NCBI GenBank assembly: GCA_004369085.1
Contig: ML210276.1
Coordinates: forward strand, 1-64,000
DNA length: 64,000 nt
Direction: 5' to 3'
Source: Coprinopsis marcescibilis
Lineage: Eukaryota > Basidiomycota > Agaricomycetes > Agaricales > Psathyrellaceae
Shown here: positions 26,148 through 36,465 of the stretch, in pieces
How the letters are laid out: the number at the start of each line of letters is the position of its first letter
Position numbering within the stretch: the stretch's first letter is position 1
Position numbers and translations under genes: made by a program
The notes under the pieces: generated by a model
Seen by the model: only the letters and a program-made list of their open reading frames with translations
Database searches by the model: none
Told to the model about the DNA's origin: nothing

Positions 26148-27197
26148 AACCCCACGCCTTCTTCTGTAAGTACCCAACTCCTATTCCATACTGTCCAATC
26201 TGAACACGCCTCGGGTTTAGTGATTACCCTCAATAACTTATCCCCCTCCATGCAATCATTTTACTAAAATATCATCTTCTTAATTCACTTGCATTCGGCC
26301 TTCAACGACGTACATAATGACCGCCTCATTCGCCCACCTTCGAATTCTCCTTGCTCTATCCTTGCTCTCCCCGTCGCCTTCGCTCCGCTATCCATCGCTC
26401 CACCCTGTACGATTAGTGCTTTGCCACCTCTCTCACACCCCTGTACAACTGGCACTCCTCTTCTTTCCTTGCAACCTTCTTCCCCCCTTGATTCATATAT
26501 CGTACACACTTCTCTCCTTCTATGCGCCGGCGCGGCAGCAATACCTTGGTTACTTTCAAAGTATATTTTTAAACCTGTTGTACACCTCACTAGTACCGCG
26601 TACGCTTCTCTCCCTCCTCACATACCTGCCACATACCTTCATCATCTGGATACCGGATCTCACATTCTCACTCATGCAACCCAATTTACACGCACGCACA
26701 TTACATACTTTGCAACCTGTACTTTTAATTACAGCACTTTACAATCCATTATACGATCACGTACATGACTACTCCTGTATCAAAGACTTATTACACTTTT
26801 TACACCTCTAACGCACACAGGGCACGCTCTCCTGAAAAATACAAGGAGGGCCATATGCAGCAGCATCAAACCTGCATAACGACTTCTTTTGCTGAAATCA
26901 AGCGCTCAATAGTGCTTCTCGGGGTCCTTTCAATGAGATACAAGGCACTGTGGGGACCTTTAACAATATCACAAACGTAACGCTTAATTTAGGGCTATCG
27001 GGACCGCCTCTTTACCGCGTGCCCAACGCGCTGCTGCCTGCATGATACGTGACAACCGACTGCGAATTCAAACTCTCAAGGTCTTCTTCCTGATTCTTCG
27101 AGGTCTCTACTCTTAGTGCTGTTTACATACAAACCACCGCCGACGACTCGGAGGAACAAGTACAACCTAAACTGCAATTACTACTTGTTCCAGCCGA
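26148..27197. other. Pyrimidine-rich intergenic region
   Basis: The plus strand of 26280-26810 is strongly C/T-rich. Two long overlapping plus frames (159 and 164 codons) run through it, most likely because stop codons need purines that are scarce there. No domain is visible in either. The rest, 26820-27197, is the upstream region of the macrodomain gene. Confidence 0.5.
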
Positions 27198-28933
27198 ATG
27201 GGTATCGTGGGCTCTTCGACAGCACTCATCAGACGCCGGCTGCGCGTCGGCTTTAGCTTTCCCCCAGCCCTCATTCCGTTCAGATTCTCATCCATCTCCT
27301 CAGGCCTACATCATACCCAAGCTCCGGCAACAGCAGCAGCAACGATGTCTGGCTCAGAATCCGAATCTGATAGGAGCATCATTGGCGTTCCTGATCACAT
27401 CGACGCTTCTGCGTGGACCAGGATCTCGAGTATGAAGACACTCGCAGAGATGCACCGTGAAGGTACTCTCAAGGCTCCTTCCAAGGCCGGTGGGGCTCGC
27501 AAATCCGTTGCTGCTAGTACCAGTGCAGGCGGTGATGAAGCTGTCGGTGATAACCAATCGCCTGATAGCGAGGTGTACACGCCGAACTCTGCGTTCTTGG
27601 ACCGTATTTCTCTCTAGTATGTGTATCCCTTTGTTTCAACTTTTGTCTCAAGGTCGCGGTCTCCTCAAGAACTCCAGAGGCTAAGAATAGGACGTGGTAC
27701 TCCAGGAAGGAAGGAAACCATACATGGTGCCATGACTGTGTTCAAGGGGGATTGCGGTACATACCCCGCCCCCCTTCTTTGTCTTTCAACGCCGCAGTCT
27801 GTACGAGTGCGTCATAGGGAACGGAACCTAATCTGACCTTGTCTCCACCCGCGGCCATCCCTTCGTACTTTCCTTCGATACTGACTGGTTCCTTTGCAGC
27901 CAAGGCGACATTACCAAGCTCGCCGTAGATTCAATCGTGAACGCCGCGAATAAGAGTCTTCTCGGTGAGTATTGGCTTTCTTTGTTTCCGACTACTTCAC
28001 AGTTCGGTTGCACTAATGACAATTTTACTTGTCCTGGAATAACAGGTGGAGGAGGAGGTCAGATCTATTCATACCTTCCTGAGATAGCAACTGAACGTGA
28101 CTGCCAATTCAGTGGACGGAGCGATTCATTCCGCTGCGGGGCCTAAACTCTACGACGAATGTATGTGCGTCCGATGACTTGATCTTCTGACCACTGAACG
28201 GACTTTTCCCTCTGCCTCAAGGTCGCCAACTGAACGGATGCCGCACCGGTCAATCCAAGATTACCCTGGGCTACGACCTTCCCTCGTAAGTCCTCTGCGA
28301 ATACTGCTTCTTGGTCTCCATCCAACTGGTACTTCTCAGCCTGCACGTTATCCACACAGTCGGACCAGTCTATGGCTTACCTAAAGAAGAAAAAGCCGAG
28401 CAGCTCGCGTCGTGTTATAGAACCAGTTTGGAACTCGCGGTTGAGAACCAGCTGAGGCATATCGTATGTTCTTTATTCTACCTTCCCTTTCGGTTTCCTT
28501 GTCCGCGTCTAACCTTCAATTCGCCGTTCGTCTAGGCATTCCCATCTATTTCGACAGGTATCTACGGTTACCCGATCGAGGATGCGACTCACATCGCGCT
28601 CAAAACGACGCGGGAGTTCTTGGAGAAGCCCGAAGCTGACAAGGTAAGTGGAGAGCAGCCTTCAGACTATGCCTACTATTTAGTACTCCACGATCTCATT
28701 GAATCTTGTGGTATTTCGCATTTCTAGATCGAACGTGTGATTTTCGTTGTATGGAGCGACAAGGATAAAGAAGTGTATCAGTAAGTACACCCCTTTGTAT
28801 ACCTACGCTTACGAAGGGAATGCAGAGCTCACTCACGTCCCATAGAGAACTTCTTCCCCAGTATTTCCCCCCGGCCCCGACCCAAGAGTCGTCGAGTGCA
28901 GCTGAGACAGGGGCTACAGCAGACTCGGGGTAG
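27198..28933 (+). CDS. Macrodomain ADP-ribosyl hydrolase, probably mitochondrial
   Basis: Spliced gene for a MacroD-type macrodomain. The ATG at 27198 gives an N-terminal extension MGIVGSSTALIRRRLRVGF, Arg-rich and without acidic residues, consistent with a mitochondrial presequence. An internal in-frame start gives MSGSESES. The macrodomain reads YQGDITKLAVDSIVNAANKS, LLGGGGVDGAIHSAAGP, LYDECRQLNGC, YVIHTVGPVYG and IAFPSISTGIYGYP. The NAAN asparagine, GGGVDGAIH loop and STGIYGYP loop of active MacroD enzymes are all present. TAG at 28931-28933. Such enzymes remove ADP-ribose from acidic residues and deacetylate O-acetyl-ADP-ribose. The GGGG stretch is encoded by a 12-nt exon (28046-28057). 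The first intron (27617-27899) is unusually long at 283 bp. Confidence 0.9.
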
Positions 28934-29127
28934 CCTATTTTATTATCACGACCTGAGCCAGAAATATATCGAACGTACATTGTAACATACCATATTGCTA
29001 TCCATGCTGTCCAATCCAACCTGTGTAGTATTCACTGAGTGAAGTAGGCCGGACCAAATCACGGATCAACGAAATATCTCACGCGCACGAAAACTTGAGG
29101 CGGTTGGTGGCAGTAGAAGTCTTGAGA

Positions 29128-30057
29128 ATGCTTTCTCGTCTCTCTGTCCGCTATGCCTCGACACAGACCGACCCACGATTACTCTCCCGAATAACCGACG
29201 ATATCCTCAACATCCTCACACAGCCTCCACCATTGCCTGAACAGAAATTGTCACCCCAGCAGGCACAGGCCAACCATGAGAACACGAACCTGGCACTGAG
29301 GAATAACTCTGGAATTTCATACCACCTATCCTCTACCCAGCGGAAGGATGGTTTTACGCCCGTATCCCACTTGCTCCGCCACCCCCTTCTCTCCCACATA
29401 GACTTCAAGACGCTCGAAGAGGTCGTGTATACCACCAGTTCCAAGTACTTTGAATTGCGGTTCAGGCCACTGAGCTGGCACGGTTCTTCTGGTATGCTCG
29501 AAAACTGGTGGATACGCGTCCAACAGGGCCACACAAATATGCCCGCCAACAGCATTCGCCGCGTGCTATCTCCAAAGGAGATTCGGAAAACAGTACATGC
29601 TACGACAGCGGAAGCTTGGGAGTCTATCAGTGAGTTTCTCGCGTTTATACCCGCAACTCTTTGCTTATTTTAATACTTCTAACTAGAAACCCAAGGATTA
29701 TCTCGTCTCGACGGGGATTACATCCACATGTACCAAGGTGTTCCGGGCGTCGAAGCCATTCGGCAGCAGGGCATGAAAACGGGCATATCTCACCCTCGGA
29801 ATAAAGTCCTCATCTTCGTCAATGCAGGCCAAGCCATCCAAGAAGGCATCAAGTTTTACCGTTCCTGGGATGGCCTCATCCTCACGCCAGGCAACGCAGA
29901 CGGTGTCATACCTCCAAAAATGCTCAAACGCGTCGAAAGAATCCAGATTACCCGGAAAAAGCTCAGTTTGACTGACGAAGTGGAGGAGGAGAACACGGCT
30001 GAGGCGAATGATAGGGATGTTGTTGAAGAGAAGGAGGACACAGTTCAAAAGAAGTAG
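29128..30057 (+). CDS. Tpt1/KptA-like RNA 2'-phosphotransferase, divergent
   Basis: Two-exon gene of about 290 residues. The ATG at 29128 (MLSRLSVRYAS) gives a short basic start like a mitochondrial presequence. Tpt1-family blocks follow: KDGFTPVSHLLRHPLL (73-88), WIRVQQGHT (128-136), VHATTAEAWESI, then, after the intron near 29630-29690, GLSRLDGDYIHMYQGVPG, GMKTGISHP, VLIFVNAGQAIQEGIKFYRS and GLILTPGNADGVIPP. TAG at 30055-30057, after an acidic/Lys-rich tail. Tpt1 removes the splice-junction 2'-phosphate from tRNA using NAD+. Two expected elements are weak: the LSxxLRH block before residue 70 is not recognisable, and the usual R-x-H-x-H motif reads DYIHM. Activity is therefore uncertain, and it may be a paralog rather than the main tRNA-splicing enzyme. 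Confidence 0.75.
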
Positions 30058-30576
30058 CTGGATCGCTTGAACCCCCATGCGACGCTGGGTGGCGCTCTGT
30101 ATTTCCCAGTGTTGGGGTTATGGGTGCCCGTCTTCTTTGCGGGTCTCGTTGGCACAGCTATAGGGGCTTGTACGACCTGCCGGGGTATGACACATTCACC
30201 TTGGTTCTGAGATGATCACCAGCTGGGTGGTCCAGGACTTCGTCGGCTGTGACGCAAGAGGCTCCGTTGATTGAGGGTTGGACGTCGTGAGGGACAAGGG
30301 ATAGCTTCGCTACCCCTGCCTCGCGTCCCGTATTAGATAGAGTATGTGTAGACTGTTACTCGGATACATATTACATACCACTCATAAAGTAGATATAATA
30401 CAAACCTAATCACCAAAACATACTTCCAAAAATCGAGAGACTGTACACAGTCGATGTCATCACCGCCGTTGATGGCAACAACATCACACACACCCAGGAG
30501 GCACCTTGAGCTTGCGCTTAAGGCTGGGGCTACTAGTCTGACAGCCACCGATAACATTTGCCTGATCGCCTAAGGA
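30058..30576. other. Spacer, 519 bp
   Basis: 3' flank of the Tpt1-like gene and upstream region of the next gene. No feature beyond AT-rich stretches was recognised. Confidence 0.45.
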
Positions 30577-31219
30577 ATGGCCGCTTCCACGTCAGTCAGA
30601 ACTGTTGCACGCACACTCAACCAGGAGAATCAGCAGTTGCTTCTCGTGAAGCTGCCCGACTTGGTCGGTTCTTTCCTGCTCTACATCGTCGCTTGGGTCA
30701 ACCAGACGGCCGACGGCGTCGTTCGCCAGCTATTGGGGCTGAATCCAACATTACACGAGAATATCAACGAGGTAAGTAGAATGGTGGATGTGCACGCCGT
30801 CTCGCACCTCCTACCTTCTCATGCAAGGTACAGTTTCTTCAAGTTGGAAACCTCAACAATTTCGTCCGAGTCAAGGAATTTGATCTTAAATTACCGGTGG
30901 AAAGTATCCCCAAGAGCAATCCCAACTACCTACAGGACCTCACAAAGAAAACTACTGAGCTGAAGGATGGCCCGACCAAGATAACGATAACCTTGCAGGA
31001 AGGCGGTATGTTTCTCAACCTGTGGTTGATTCAACTCTAACTCATGATACCCACGAACAATCTACGGAAGCCTTCCGTAGCATTCCAGAATCAAAAATAC
31101 CGGGCGACCGGGGCAACGACGAAGGCTTGGGCAATTCTCTTGCCAGCAAACGGTGGGAGGTTTATGAGACAATGGATATCGTTGGGGATCTCCGGGAGCT
31201 TGCTAATTTGGGATTGTGA
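30577..31219 (+). CDS. Small unknown protein with a tail shared with the FAD oxidase gene
   Basis: ATG at 30577 (MAASTSVRTVARTL). A hydrophobic helix DLVGSFLLYIVAWV is followed by a splice at 30771 to FLQVGNLNNFVRVKEFDLKL and LKDGPTKITITLQEG. Without further splicing the frame ends at 31038-31040 after LWLIQL. With a phase-consistent intron (31006-31088, 83 bp, CTAAC inside, CCAG acceptor) it continues into an exon ending ASKRWEVYETMDIV...ELANLGL, with TGA at 31217-31219. That exon is homologous to the last 38 residues of the FAD oxidase at 31755-33446. I do not recognise the rest. Either this is a chimeric gene, or a short gene is followed by a relic of the oxidase 3' end. Confidence 0.45.
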
Positions 31220-31754
31220 AGGAGCAATTCCTTCACACCCTGAAGGCCATAACGTTGATTGGTGATTGGGATGTATGAGTCCTTCCCTCCATCTGCGAAT
31301 TTCCGGCACGTTTCACTCCCCATTGTATATAGATTCAAATATGAGCCTAGTGTCATTATGTCGACGATGGTGCATGAATCTAAGCTCACGTTTGGCAAGG
31401 CGAAGATGAAGTTCTTAAAAGGTACCCGTTGATGCATGATGCATGATGGCTACCACCCCTATCTATCTATGTCCATCGATGTACAACTTTTGACTTCCTG
31501 CTGGTCCCTTATAGTGATCATCTGCCTAGTCTCAGTGTATGAACTCATCCTCTTCTAGCCATGCCATCCAAATTAGGATGCTGCAATTTCTCTACTGCGG
31601 GACAGGTTGCATGCAGGTAAGACGGCCGATGACACACAAAATGGCAGATGACCACCCATAGGTAAGTAACGGTCTACATAAAAGCTTTAGATGCTCTGTG
31701 TATCTGGCTTTTCCCCAGTAACGACCTCATTGTCCTCCTCTTTATCTTCATCCA
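31220..31754. other. Spacer upstream of the FAD oxidase
   Basis: No coding content was recognised. Presumably it holds the oxidase promoter. Confidence 0.45.
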
Positions 31755-33446
31755 ATGGACACAGCCATACAGGAGTTCAAAAGGGACAAAATCCCAGTGT
31801 TCGAGCGTGGAGAAGAGGAGTACGAGCGTTCCGTCGCAACGCCTAACCTCCTCTACCGCTTTGCACGCCCCGAGTTTGTACTGCAGCCCGAGACTCCCGA
31901 ACATGTGCAGGCGATCATCCAGCAGGCCCGGGCACAGAATCTCCTGCTCACGATCAAATGTGGCGGTCACTCGTATGCGGGCCACTCGACGGCGTTCGAA
32001 GGTGTATCACTCGACTTGCGGCGGATGAACAAGACCAAGCTCGACATGGCTTCCAAGACGGTAACCTTTGGCGCCGGGTGCCAGTGGGCCCATGTCTACA
32101 AGACGCTCATCAACGGACGGCACGATGGCTTCGTGATCAATGGTGGCCGCTGCCCCTTCGTGGGCGTCAGCGGATTCCTCTTAGGAGGCGGGCTTGGGCC
32201 GTTCTCGCGCAGCATAGGTATGGGCAGCGACACCATCAAGGAGATCAAAATCGTCACTGCGGACAGCGAGCTGCTCACGGTCAAGGACACTGACAGTCGC
32301 AGTTCCAAAGAGGGCCGCCTGTTCTGGGCGTTGTGCGGCGCGGGGGGAGGAAACTTTGGCGTTGTGGTGGAGATGACGCTAGCAGTCAAGCAACTGCAGG
32401 CGCCGGGGGGCACCGTGGTCGCTGGGCGCTACCAATGGTTCGGCCAAAACAATGAGCCCGACCTGTTCGAACAGAAAGACTTCATCTCGACGATGAACGA
32501 CTTCTACACCACCGACTGGCCTGAGCGCATCACGATCGACAGCACATGGATATGCGACCTCCGGCAGAGCTCGGGTAACGGCGTGCGGTTCCTCACATAC
32601 TTTGACGGCGACAAGGACGACAAGGACGGCGACAAGGACGGTGACAAGGACGACTTTGACAGCATCATCCACCAGTATATCAAACACCCACAGCTCTCCG
32701 AGCAACTCAGGCGACGCTCGCTGCCCGAAAAGTCAACGCGGTTCCTTCATGAAACGCTCGTCGCGCAGTGGTCCGAAGAAACAGTCAAGGCGTTCCCAAC
32801 CAACAAGAGCTACAGCATCTACAGCTCATTCGTCTTTCGGAACGACCGTCCCACCATCGAGAAGGTCACAGAACTAATCCGCGAAAAGGCGGTTGCATTC
32901 CGCAAGGCATTCCCCGGCGAGCGGGTTGAATTCCTGGCCACCTTCATTCATTCTGGTGCCAAAATGAGCGCCCCAAAGCCTGCCGACTCGGCCTTCTTCT
33001 GGCGCGAGGCGACGTACCACATGTATCTGACCCTTGAGTGGGAAGATAAATGGATGGAGCGGGATATGCGGGCGTTCCTGTGTAAGGCCAAGCAGGACAT
33101 GCGGCCACTGTCGCTCCAGGGAAATGCGGCGTTCATCAACTTCCCTGACGGCGCGCTGCCTGCCGATGTCTGCGAGCGGGCGTACTGGGGTGACAACCGC
33201 GACGAGCTCCGCCGCATCAAGGAAATCTGGGACAAGGACAACTTCTTCAAGTCGAAGCAAGGCGTTCGCCTTCCCCCTAAGTTCATCCCAGGCGGAGCCT
33301 CCCGCGGCCGGAAAGCGCCAGAAAAATCGGGTGACCAAGGAAATGACGAAGACTTGACCGATTCTCTTGCCAGCAGCCAGTGGGAAACCTATGAGACAAA
33401 GGATATCGTGGGGGGCCTCCAGGAGCTTGCGGATTTGGGGCTATGA
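31755..33446 (+). CDS. BBE-type FAD-linked oxidase, intronless
   Basis: A single exon encodes 563 residues. The N-terminal PCMH/FAD-binding domain has CGGHSYAGHS (His72) and GGRCPFVGVSGFLLGGGLG (Cys133). These are the two positions that bind FAD covalently in berberine-bridge-type oxidases (via 8-alpha-histidyl and 6-S-cysteinyl). GAGGGNFGVVVEMTL follows at the domain end. The C-terminal substrate domain contains the BBE-like motif NFFKSKQGVRLP. An Asp/Lys-rich low-complexity insertion near residues 281-298 is made of repeated GDKD units. A tail of about 50 residues after the BBE motif is not typical of the family and matches the exon at 31089-31219. Such enzymes oxidise sugars or alcohols, or act in natural-product pathways. 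No secretion signal is visible. High GC and lack of introns differ from the neighbours. Confidence 0.9.
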   Translation: MDTAIQEFKRDKIPVFERGEEEYERSVATPNLLYRFARPEFVLQPETPEHVQAIIQQARAQNLLLTIKCGGHSYAGHSTAFEGVSLDLRRMNKTKLDMASKTVTFGAGCQWAHVYKTLINGRHDGFVINGGRCPFVGVSGFLLGGGLGPFSRSIGMGSDTIKEIKIVTADSELLTVKDTDSRSSKEGRLFWALCGAGGGNFGVVVEMTLAVKQLQAPGGTVVAGRYQWFGQNNEPDLFEQKDFISTMNDFYTTDWPERITIDSTWICDLRQSSGNGVRFLTYFDGDKDDKDGDKDGDKDDFDSIIHQYIKHPQLSEQLRRRSLPEKSTRFLHETLVAQWSEETVKAFPTNKSYSIYSSFVFRNDRPTIEKVTELIREKAVAFRKAFPGERVEFLATFIHSGAKMSAPKPADSAFFWREATYHMYLTLEWEDKWMERDMRAFLCKAKQDMRPLSLQGNAAFINFPDGALPADVCERAYWGDNRDELRRIKEIWDKDNFFKSKQGVRLPPKFIPGGASRGRKAPEKSGDQGNDEDLTDSLASSQWETYETKDIVGGLQELADLGL

Positions 33447-34193
33447 TTGAATGGACTAGTAACGTTTTTGTTGAAATCACTCCTGTATTTGAATTCTGTA
33501 TGCCCTTGTTTCAAGTTTTTCCTTTCCTTTTTCTCGCAATCGCCCAAAATGCACTTAATCCACTACACGAGCTATTACTTTGAGCTTACTAGCACTGCTC
33601 AACCTTGGCTACCGGAGATAGCAGCAGAACCGTAATGACCAAGGGCTGCGACACCTAAAATAAGTAACCACCTTGAAATGCCATATGCACTTCATCAAAC
33701 TGCTTTGTATATTACATCGACCTCGTATCAGCAATGTATAGACTGGCCTTTGTTAGCAAAATTTTGAGGCCCATGGCACGATTTCACCTCGGTCGCTTTC
33801 GGTTCTTTTTGGGCGCTTATGAAATGATCTGACGAGTTCCGCTATATCCATGGATTCACCGTGACGAACTCATGGGCTTGGTTCAGTGCTACACTAGTAG
33901 GTAAGAGCTCGACTCAATCTGCTTTATTTGAACACTCTCAGAGTTCCCTGGCTATCCAAACTTCGCATCAGTGGCGCTATCGCTACGCAGACGCACCATT
34001 GTCCTCTCCCAACTTCCAGCGTGAGAACCTGCTTCAATATAAGATATGACTAGTTGAAACGTAGACCATCCTCACTACTTTGACTGAATTATTGAACCCA
34101 CGACAACCTCGAGCCCAGTACCGTTCTTACAGAAAATGTATGTCGTTCACCTATATCTCTCTTTACCTTCAGTTTGATTGATGAATTTCTCAG
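33447..34193. other. Spacer, includes unresolved 5' end of next gene
   Basis: No full gene recognised. The missing first coding exon of the RVW-family gene at 34194 probably lies here, upstream of the donor-like GTATGT at 34138, but no convincing ATG exon was found. Confidence 0.4.
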
Positions 34194-34762
34194 GCTTTCT
34201 ACAAATAAACTCGTTGAGAATGGTGTGTACGCCGTTCTCTGCGACGGAGACAGCAAAGATCCATCCAAGTACAACTGGATGCTCCATGTCGCTACGGTAT
34301 GTGGCCCATACACTCTAACCACTTGAATTTCGCTCATCATTGTCCTGTCGCCAGACCGAGACAGGTGGTTGGAAATTCCATATCATGCCCGGAGCAGGAA
34401 AGGGCTACACTTTCTCGCAGGAGCTCTGGAAGCCCTTAGAGGGAGAGAAAATGCTTCTGTTCAGCAAGATTGGCGAGATCGCTGAAGAGATAGATGTTGA
34501 ATGCGTTGCGATCTACCTTGCAGATATTGAAATGCGGTGCCCTCACAACCAAACTCTGCGGGAAAACGGAAGGTTCAGCTCTAGAATTTGGGCTAAAGAG
34601 GCAGTTCGAAAGCTAAGCGTAGACGCTGGGATGTATGTCCGGTGCGACGATGTGGCTGTCCTGGAGCAGGAGCTGTGGAGGGATGCAAATGCGGCAAAGA
34701 AAGCTGGAGTCTGTATCTTCAAAGACGCCAAGTCCGCCGGTCCATGGGAGGACGACTTGTGA
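34194..34762 (+). CDS. Small lineage-specific protein, RVW family member B, 5' end uncertain
   Basis: Exon 34194-34296 reads STNKLVENGVYAVLCDGDSK and ends WMLHVAT. Intron 34297-34354, then exon 34355-34762, begins TETGGWKFHIMPG. It continues FSKIGEIAEEIDVECVAIYL and SSRIWAKEAVRKLSVDAGMY, ending GPWEDDL, with TGA at 34760-34762. Exon order, intron position just after the W-M strand, and the (C/S)R(V/I)W motif match members A and C. The hallmark Cys is Ser here. The first few codons should lie on an upstream exon, as in member C. Function unknown. Confidence 0.62.
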
Positions 34763-35821
34763 ATGCAAGGTCGCTATGCCACATATGCCCACAATCTGTA
34801 TCCATACTCTTACCGCTGTAGCGTTTTGTTTTATAATAGTATGGTTGTCCATTAATTGTAACTACCGCTCAAGTAGATGTCCAGATATACCGTTTATTGA
34901 GCTACTATCCACAGTAATTTCCAGTATTTTGACTGAGTATCGTGAGTACTCATAGCCCGGCAGCTTACATGCGCTGTGTTTGAACTGTAAGATATGCAGG
35001 TACCCAGTGTCGAACTTCGAGGCATTGTCATAATGGCCCGCTTGGACTGGCTGGCATTGTACGCCTCGTGTCAGTGGAGGTGCCCAAGATGGCACAAGTT
35101 AACCTCGGAGAAATAGATATTATGGCAACTGTCAACGGCTGAGTAAGATGTGGATATCATGGCGATCAAAGCCCGTGTGCCATCTCCGTTGCACATGCGA
35201 TTGTATACACCACACACAAAAGGCGTAATGGTAATGCTAAGGCTTGGGAGGTGTATTCGATTAGGACTGTACGGCACTAAATTTAGCACTGTACTTAACC
35301 GTTTGTGCGGAAGGTAAAGGATTGAAATGTGATGAGCTGTGCCGGCCAGCGGTGCTTGGGCGCTTAAGTAAGTCTTAAAATATTTTTCGTCGTATTCACT
35401 TTCTCGTAGTCCACTGTCTTCTCTATTCAGAGACAGATAACTAAGAGCTATTTTTGTATCCATGGTTCTCCAGCTGACTTCTGTAAACCTGCCTGGATCC
35501 CGATGTTTCGATTTTGCATTGTCCTTGCCCCGATCCGGAGGCAACTTATTGCAAAGCGTACGAGAGAACTGATGAGAAAGCGCAAACATGCAATGCTAAG
35601 CAGATGGCGGAGGCCAATACTAGATATGATGGCGCATTACCTTTAAGAAGTAACCACTGGGCTGGCTAGATGCTCGCATAGCGCGAAAATGCACTTGGAG
35701 AAGACAATGCTCAAAATCGCAAGGACCTCATGGCTCTATCTATAAATTATAAGCCGCTTTCTCTAGCAATCTTCACAGTTCCCCTTCATCCCCCATTTCT
35801 GTGTTATCATCCGCTCAAGCA
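34763..35821. other. Spacer between RVW family members B and C
   Basis: A 172-codon minus frame (35071-35589) shows no domain and was treated as chance. A TATA-like element lies near the right end. Confidence 0.4.
35741..35752 (+). promoter_or_regulatory. Candidate TATA box for RVW family member C
   Basis: TATAAATTATAA lies about 70-80 bp upstream of the ATG at 35822, a suitable spacing for a fungal core promoter. Confidence 0.5.
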
Positions 35822-36465
35822 ATGGCAACTATAAGATTGTAAGATCTTCTACCTATTCCCTTCTCCGCGTTGAAGCCTGACCGAGTCATTTAGAAATACT
35901 ATTCCCAACCTTGTCAGGGATGATATCTACGCCGTTCTCGTTGATCGAGGCACCATGACTTCCTTCCATTGGATGTTTTACGTCCCTAATGTGAGTTCAT
36001 TCGAATAGTACACGTTCCAACAATCCACTAGATGCCCGACTCCTCCAGGCTCAGGACCAAGGATACAGGTTCCACCTCGTCAACACGCGTCCCATTGGCT
36101 CGGCAAACACTGTCGATTGGTACTATGACTCTGGACCCTGGAGCCCAGCTAGTTCTACCAGCAGCGCGGTTTACTGCAGAATCGGCAGCCTCTCTACTAT
36201 TCCGTGCGACATCGCTACTCTTGATAGTTACTTCAGGCAAATCAACACGCGAATTTGCCCACAAAAGCAGGCAGAACAGGAACGAGGCCGGTGTGGCTGC
36301 CGCGTGTGGTTCAAGGAGGCGGTCAGGGTCCTTCATGATAGTGCGGCCGGATTCATTGTCAACTGCCCCAACGAGGATATGCTGGAGATTGAGCTGAAGA
36401 AGTTTGCATTTGCGGCAGCTATTCAACATGTTAAAGCCTATCAAATTTCCGAGGTCTCAACTTAG
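35822..36465 (+). CDS. Small lineage-specific protein, RVW family member C
   Basis: Three-exon gene of about 170 residues. A tiny first exon (MATIR plus two bases, 35822-35838) is spliced to NTIPNLVRDDIYAVLVDRG and FHWMFYVPN. A second intron sits in the same place as in members A and B. Exon 3 begins AQDQGYRFHLVNTR and carries CRIGSLSTIPCDIATL and CGCRVWFKEAVRVLHDSAAG. TAG at 36463-36465. A TATA box lies just upstream. The function is unknown. The fixed spacing of the hydrophobic strand, intron and RVWFKEA helix suggests a compact cytosolic domain. Confidence 0.68.
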
